From Oscillospiraceae bacterium (GTDB taxonomy: Bacteria > Bacillota > Clostridia > Oscillospirales > Ruminococcaceae): 7,490 nt of DNA. The DNA is taken from positions 1 through 7,490 of the forward strand of contig JAGPHI010000035.1 of NCBI GenBank assembly GCA_018055565.1, given 5' to 3'. The notes under the pieces were generated by a model, which saw only the letters and a program-made list of their open reading frames with translations, was not told where the DNA came from and did not search any database. Shown here one piece after another: positions 6,656-7,490 of the stretch. The position numbers and the translations under genes are program-made. Each line of letters starts with the position of its first letter. Position 1 is the first letter of the stretch.

Positions 6656-6750
6656 GCGCTAGTTCTGCGGCGCTAGTTCTGCGCGCTAACCCTGCGCTCG
6701 CAAATTTCATGCGTTAGTTCCGCGCTCTATCCCTGCGCCCTATCCCTGCG
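6656..6750. repeat. Degenerate 13-14 bp tandem repeat tract between convergent genes
   Basis: GCGCTAGTTCTGCG occurs twice in perfect tandem (6656-6669 and 6670-6683). It is followed by GCGCTAACCCTGCG (6683-6696), GCGTTAGTTCCGCG (6711-6724), and two 13-bp units, CTCTATCCCTGCG (6725-6737) and CCCTATCCCTGCG (6738-6750). Every unit has a Y-T-A-rich core ending in CTGCG or CCGCG. The array is interrupted once by 14 non-repeat bases (6697-6710). It is non-coding: stops occur in the units. Function is unknown; replication slippage is the likely origin. Confidence 0.7.
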
Positions 6751-6770
6751 TGCGCTGGATAGCATAGGGC
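6737..6770 (-). other. Stem-loop immediately after the pilin-like stop codon
   Basis: On the minus strand, GCCCTAT (6770-6764) begins one base after the stop codon and pairs with ATAGGGC (6743-6737). An inner TATCC/GGATA pairing (6741-6745 and 6757-6761) is an alternative. There is no T-tract, so this is a 3' mRNA hairpin at best rather than a clear terminator. It overlaps the last tandem repeat unit. Confidence 0.35.
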
Positions 6771-6771
6771 T

Positions 6772-7269
6772 TTACCGTTTGCTTTTCGTCACTGTGCCGT
6801 TTTCCCATGTGTATAGCATATTGTGTCCATCGGCGGGCGCATACGTGGCGACAAGGCATTCTCCATACTGATCCTTTGTGCGCTCAATCGTGTAAAGGCC
6901 GTCCAGCTTGCCCTCAAAGGCAATGGTAAGCTGCGTTTTGATAAACGCGCCATACGCCGTTTCCAGCTGATGCATCTCTGCGGGAATGCGCACGGTGTAA
7001 AGCGCTTCTTCGGGCGGGGTAAGGCCCTTTAGCGCAGCAAACTCATCTGCCATATGATAAATCGAAATCACATTCTCTAGCGTTGCCGCCGCTGCACTGT
7101 CGCGCGCTTGCTGCACCTTTGCAAACACGGGCGGCACGGTAAACGCGGTAATTAAAAGCAAAATAACGATAACCAGCAATATCTCCACTACCGTGAAGCC
7201 CTTTTTCTCGCGCAAGTGCCCGCCCCCCCCTGTTCTTTGCTTTTGTTTGCGTATAGCTACTACGCACAT
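6772..7269 (-). CDS. Type IV pilin-like protein with prepilin cleavage motif
   Basis: From the ATG at 7269 the product is 165 residues. Residues 20-29 read R-E-K-K-G-F-T-V-V-E, a class III signal peptide: cleavage after Gly24, Phe at +1, Glu29 at +5. A hydrophobic helix follows to about residue 47 (VEILLVIVILLLITAFTVPP), then an amphipathic helix (KVQQARDSAAAATLENVISIY) and a small soluble domain with a single Cys138. It should be processed by a prepilin peptidase and anchored in, or assembled from, the membrane. AAAAAGG at 7281-7275 is 5 nt before this ATG. Other possible starts are a TTG at 7215, giving a 6-residue leader, and a TTG at 7341 overlapping the upstream gene. No other pilus or competence gene is visible, so its system is unknown. 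The gene lies 61 nt downstream of a rodA-like gene. Confidence 0.82.
   Translation of the reverse strand: MCVVAIRKQKQRTGGGGHLREKKGFTVVEILLVIVILLLITAFTVPPVFAKVQQARDSAAAATLENVISIYHMADEFAALKGLTPPEEALYTVRIPAEMHQLETAYGAFIKTQLTIAFEGKLDGLYTIERTKDQYGECLVATYAPADGHNMLYTWENGTVTKSKR
7223..7230 (-). repeat. G8 homopolymer tract near the start of the pilin-like gene
   Basis: Eight consecutive C on the plus strand (G on the coding strand) encode part of the Gly14-Gly17 run of the long-leader reading frame. If translation begins at 7269, length changes in this tract would shift the frame before the prepilin motif. If it begins at the TTG at 7215, the tract falls in the leader region near the Shine-Dalgarno position. 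Confidence 0.6.
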
Positions 7270-7274
7270 GATGA

Positions 7275-7281
7275 CCTTTTT
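7275..7281 (-). promoter_or_regulatory. Ribosome binding site supporting the 7269 start of the pilin-like gene
   Basis: AAAAAGG on the minus strand stands 5 nt before the ATG at 7269. The other ATG (7317) has no purine-rich element at the right distance. The TTG at 7215 has only the G8 tract. Confidence 0.5.
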
Positions 7282-7333
7282 AGCCGCGTGCCGATGCCCC
7301 CGCGCACCGCAGGGCATCTCGCGTGCGCGGCTA
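7281..7333 (-). other. Large intercistronic stem-loop between rodA-like and pilin-like genes
   Basis: TAGCCGCG at 7333-7326 (minus strand, containing the rodA stop TAG) pairs with CGCGGCTA at 7288-7281. Inside it, GATGCCC at 7318-7312 pairs with GGGCATC at 7299-7293 around a 12-nt loop. The minus-strand sequence after the stem is AAAAGG, so this is not a Rho-independent terminator. It fills nearly the whole gap and ends at the next ribosome binding site, suggesting mRNA processing, stabilisation or translational control. Confidence 0.6.
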
Positions 7334-7490
7334 TCTGTCAAACAGTGTTTTCTTATTATGTGTGTATACGCTCAGCACAAGCCCCACGCACAGATATAAC
7401 ATCAAAACGGACGTGCCGCCCGCAGAAAAAAACGGCAGTGTAACGCCGATAACCGGTAAAAGCGTAAGGTTCATCCCCAAATTGACAATA
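7331..7490 (-). CDS. rodA: RodA/FtsW-family SEDS peptidoglycan glycosyltransferase, C-terminal fragment
   Basis: The minus strand is open from the window edge to a TAG at 7333-7331 and encodes the last 52 residues; the start lies outside the window. The segment N-L-G-M-N ... L-P-V-I-G-V-T-L-P-F-F-S-A-G-G-T-S is the highly conserved C-terminal block of SEDS proteins (Asn-x-Gly-Met, then Pro-Val-x-Gly-x-x-Leu-Pro-Phe-x-Ser-x-Gly-Gly). A final membrane helix follows, and the tail is Ser-Val-Tyr-Thr-His-Asn-Lys. That tail resembles the S-I-H-T-H-R-K ending of E. coli RodA, which favours RodA (cell elongation) over FtsW or SpoVE. Ala replaces the usual Tyr in the Ser-x-Gly-Gly motif. These membrane proteins polymerise lipid II. 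The frame is too short to have appeared as an independent ORF from a start codon. Confidence 0.88.
   Translation of the reverse strand, partial: IVNLGMNLTLLPVIGVTLPFFSAGGTSVLMLYLCVGLVLSVYTHNKKTLFDR

Noticed and set aside
6656..6750. CRISPR-like array
   Set aside because: Units are only 13-14 bp, mostly abut without spacers, and diverge from one another; no cas gene is present.
7043..7267. Second minus-strand frame of 74 codons over the pilin-like gene start
   Set aside because: It is the +1 shadow of the pilin-like frame; it would join that frame only if the G8 tract changed length, and its own sequence shows no motif.
7270..7341. Longer pilin-like frame starting at the TTG at 7341
   Set aside because: It would overlap the end of the rodA gene, run through the intercistronic hairpin and give an unusually long 48-residue leader, with no ribosome binding site.

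Overview
The window most likely comes from a Gram-positive, low-to-moderate GC anaerobe of the Clostridia, perhaps an Oscillospiraceae/Lachnospiraceae-type gut commensal. This is inferred from three things: strong AAGGAGG-type ribosome binding sites, a CUT1 sugar ABC transporter encoded without its own ATPase, and a clostridial-style short form of a family 112 glycoside phosphorylase. Species cannot be determined from the sequence.

Layout. Bases 1-153 are the C-terminal end of an extracellular solute-binding protein. Two consecutive stem-loops follow (166-194 and 214-250), then two CUT1 permease genes (319-1254 and 1270-2139). A strong Rho-independent terminator (2163-2202) closes that unit. 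Next comes a 722-residue GH112 phosphorylase of the galacto-N-biose/lacto-N-biose phosphorylase type (2336-4504), closed by a 13-bp perfect hairpin (4521-4573). A recognisable extended -10 promoter (4642-4670) precedes a two-gene unit: an unusual ROK-fold protein (4714-6084) and a YhcH/EbgC-type putative sugar anomerase (6126-6575). That unit ends at a 16-bp perfect hairpin terminator (6589-6628).

The plus-strand genes read as one catabolic locus. A beta-galactosyl disaccharide, probably galacto-N-biose or lacto-N-biose from mucin or milk glycans, is imported by the transporter. GH112 cleaves it with phosphate to alpha-galactose-1-phosphate plus the acceptor sugar. The ROK protein is a candidate kinase or sensor for the released sugar, and the YhcH protein is a candidate mutarotase. 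The usual partners (NahK-type kinase, galT, galE) are not in the window.

From 6626 to 6771 there is a degenerate 13-14 bp tandem repeat tract. Beyond it, on the minus strand, lie a type IV pilin-like gene (6772-7269) and, upstream of it, the C-terminal end of a RodA/FtsW-family gene (7331-7490). A large intercistronic hairpin separates those two. This minus-strand unit looks functionally unrelated to the sugar locus and converges on it.

No rRNA, tRNA, insertion sequence, CRISPR array or prophage gene was seen. No stretch over about 210 bases lacks a gene. The most unusual items are the ROK protein (degenerate zinc site, about 150-residue N-terminal extension), the tandem repeat tract, and the G8 tract with start ambiguity at the front of the pilin-like gene.
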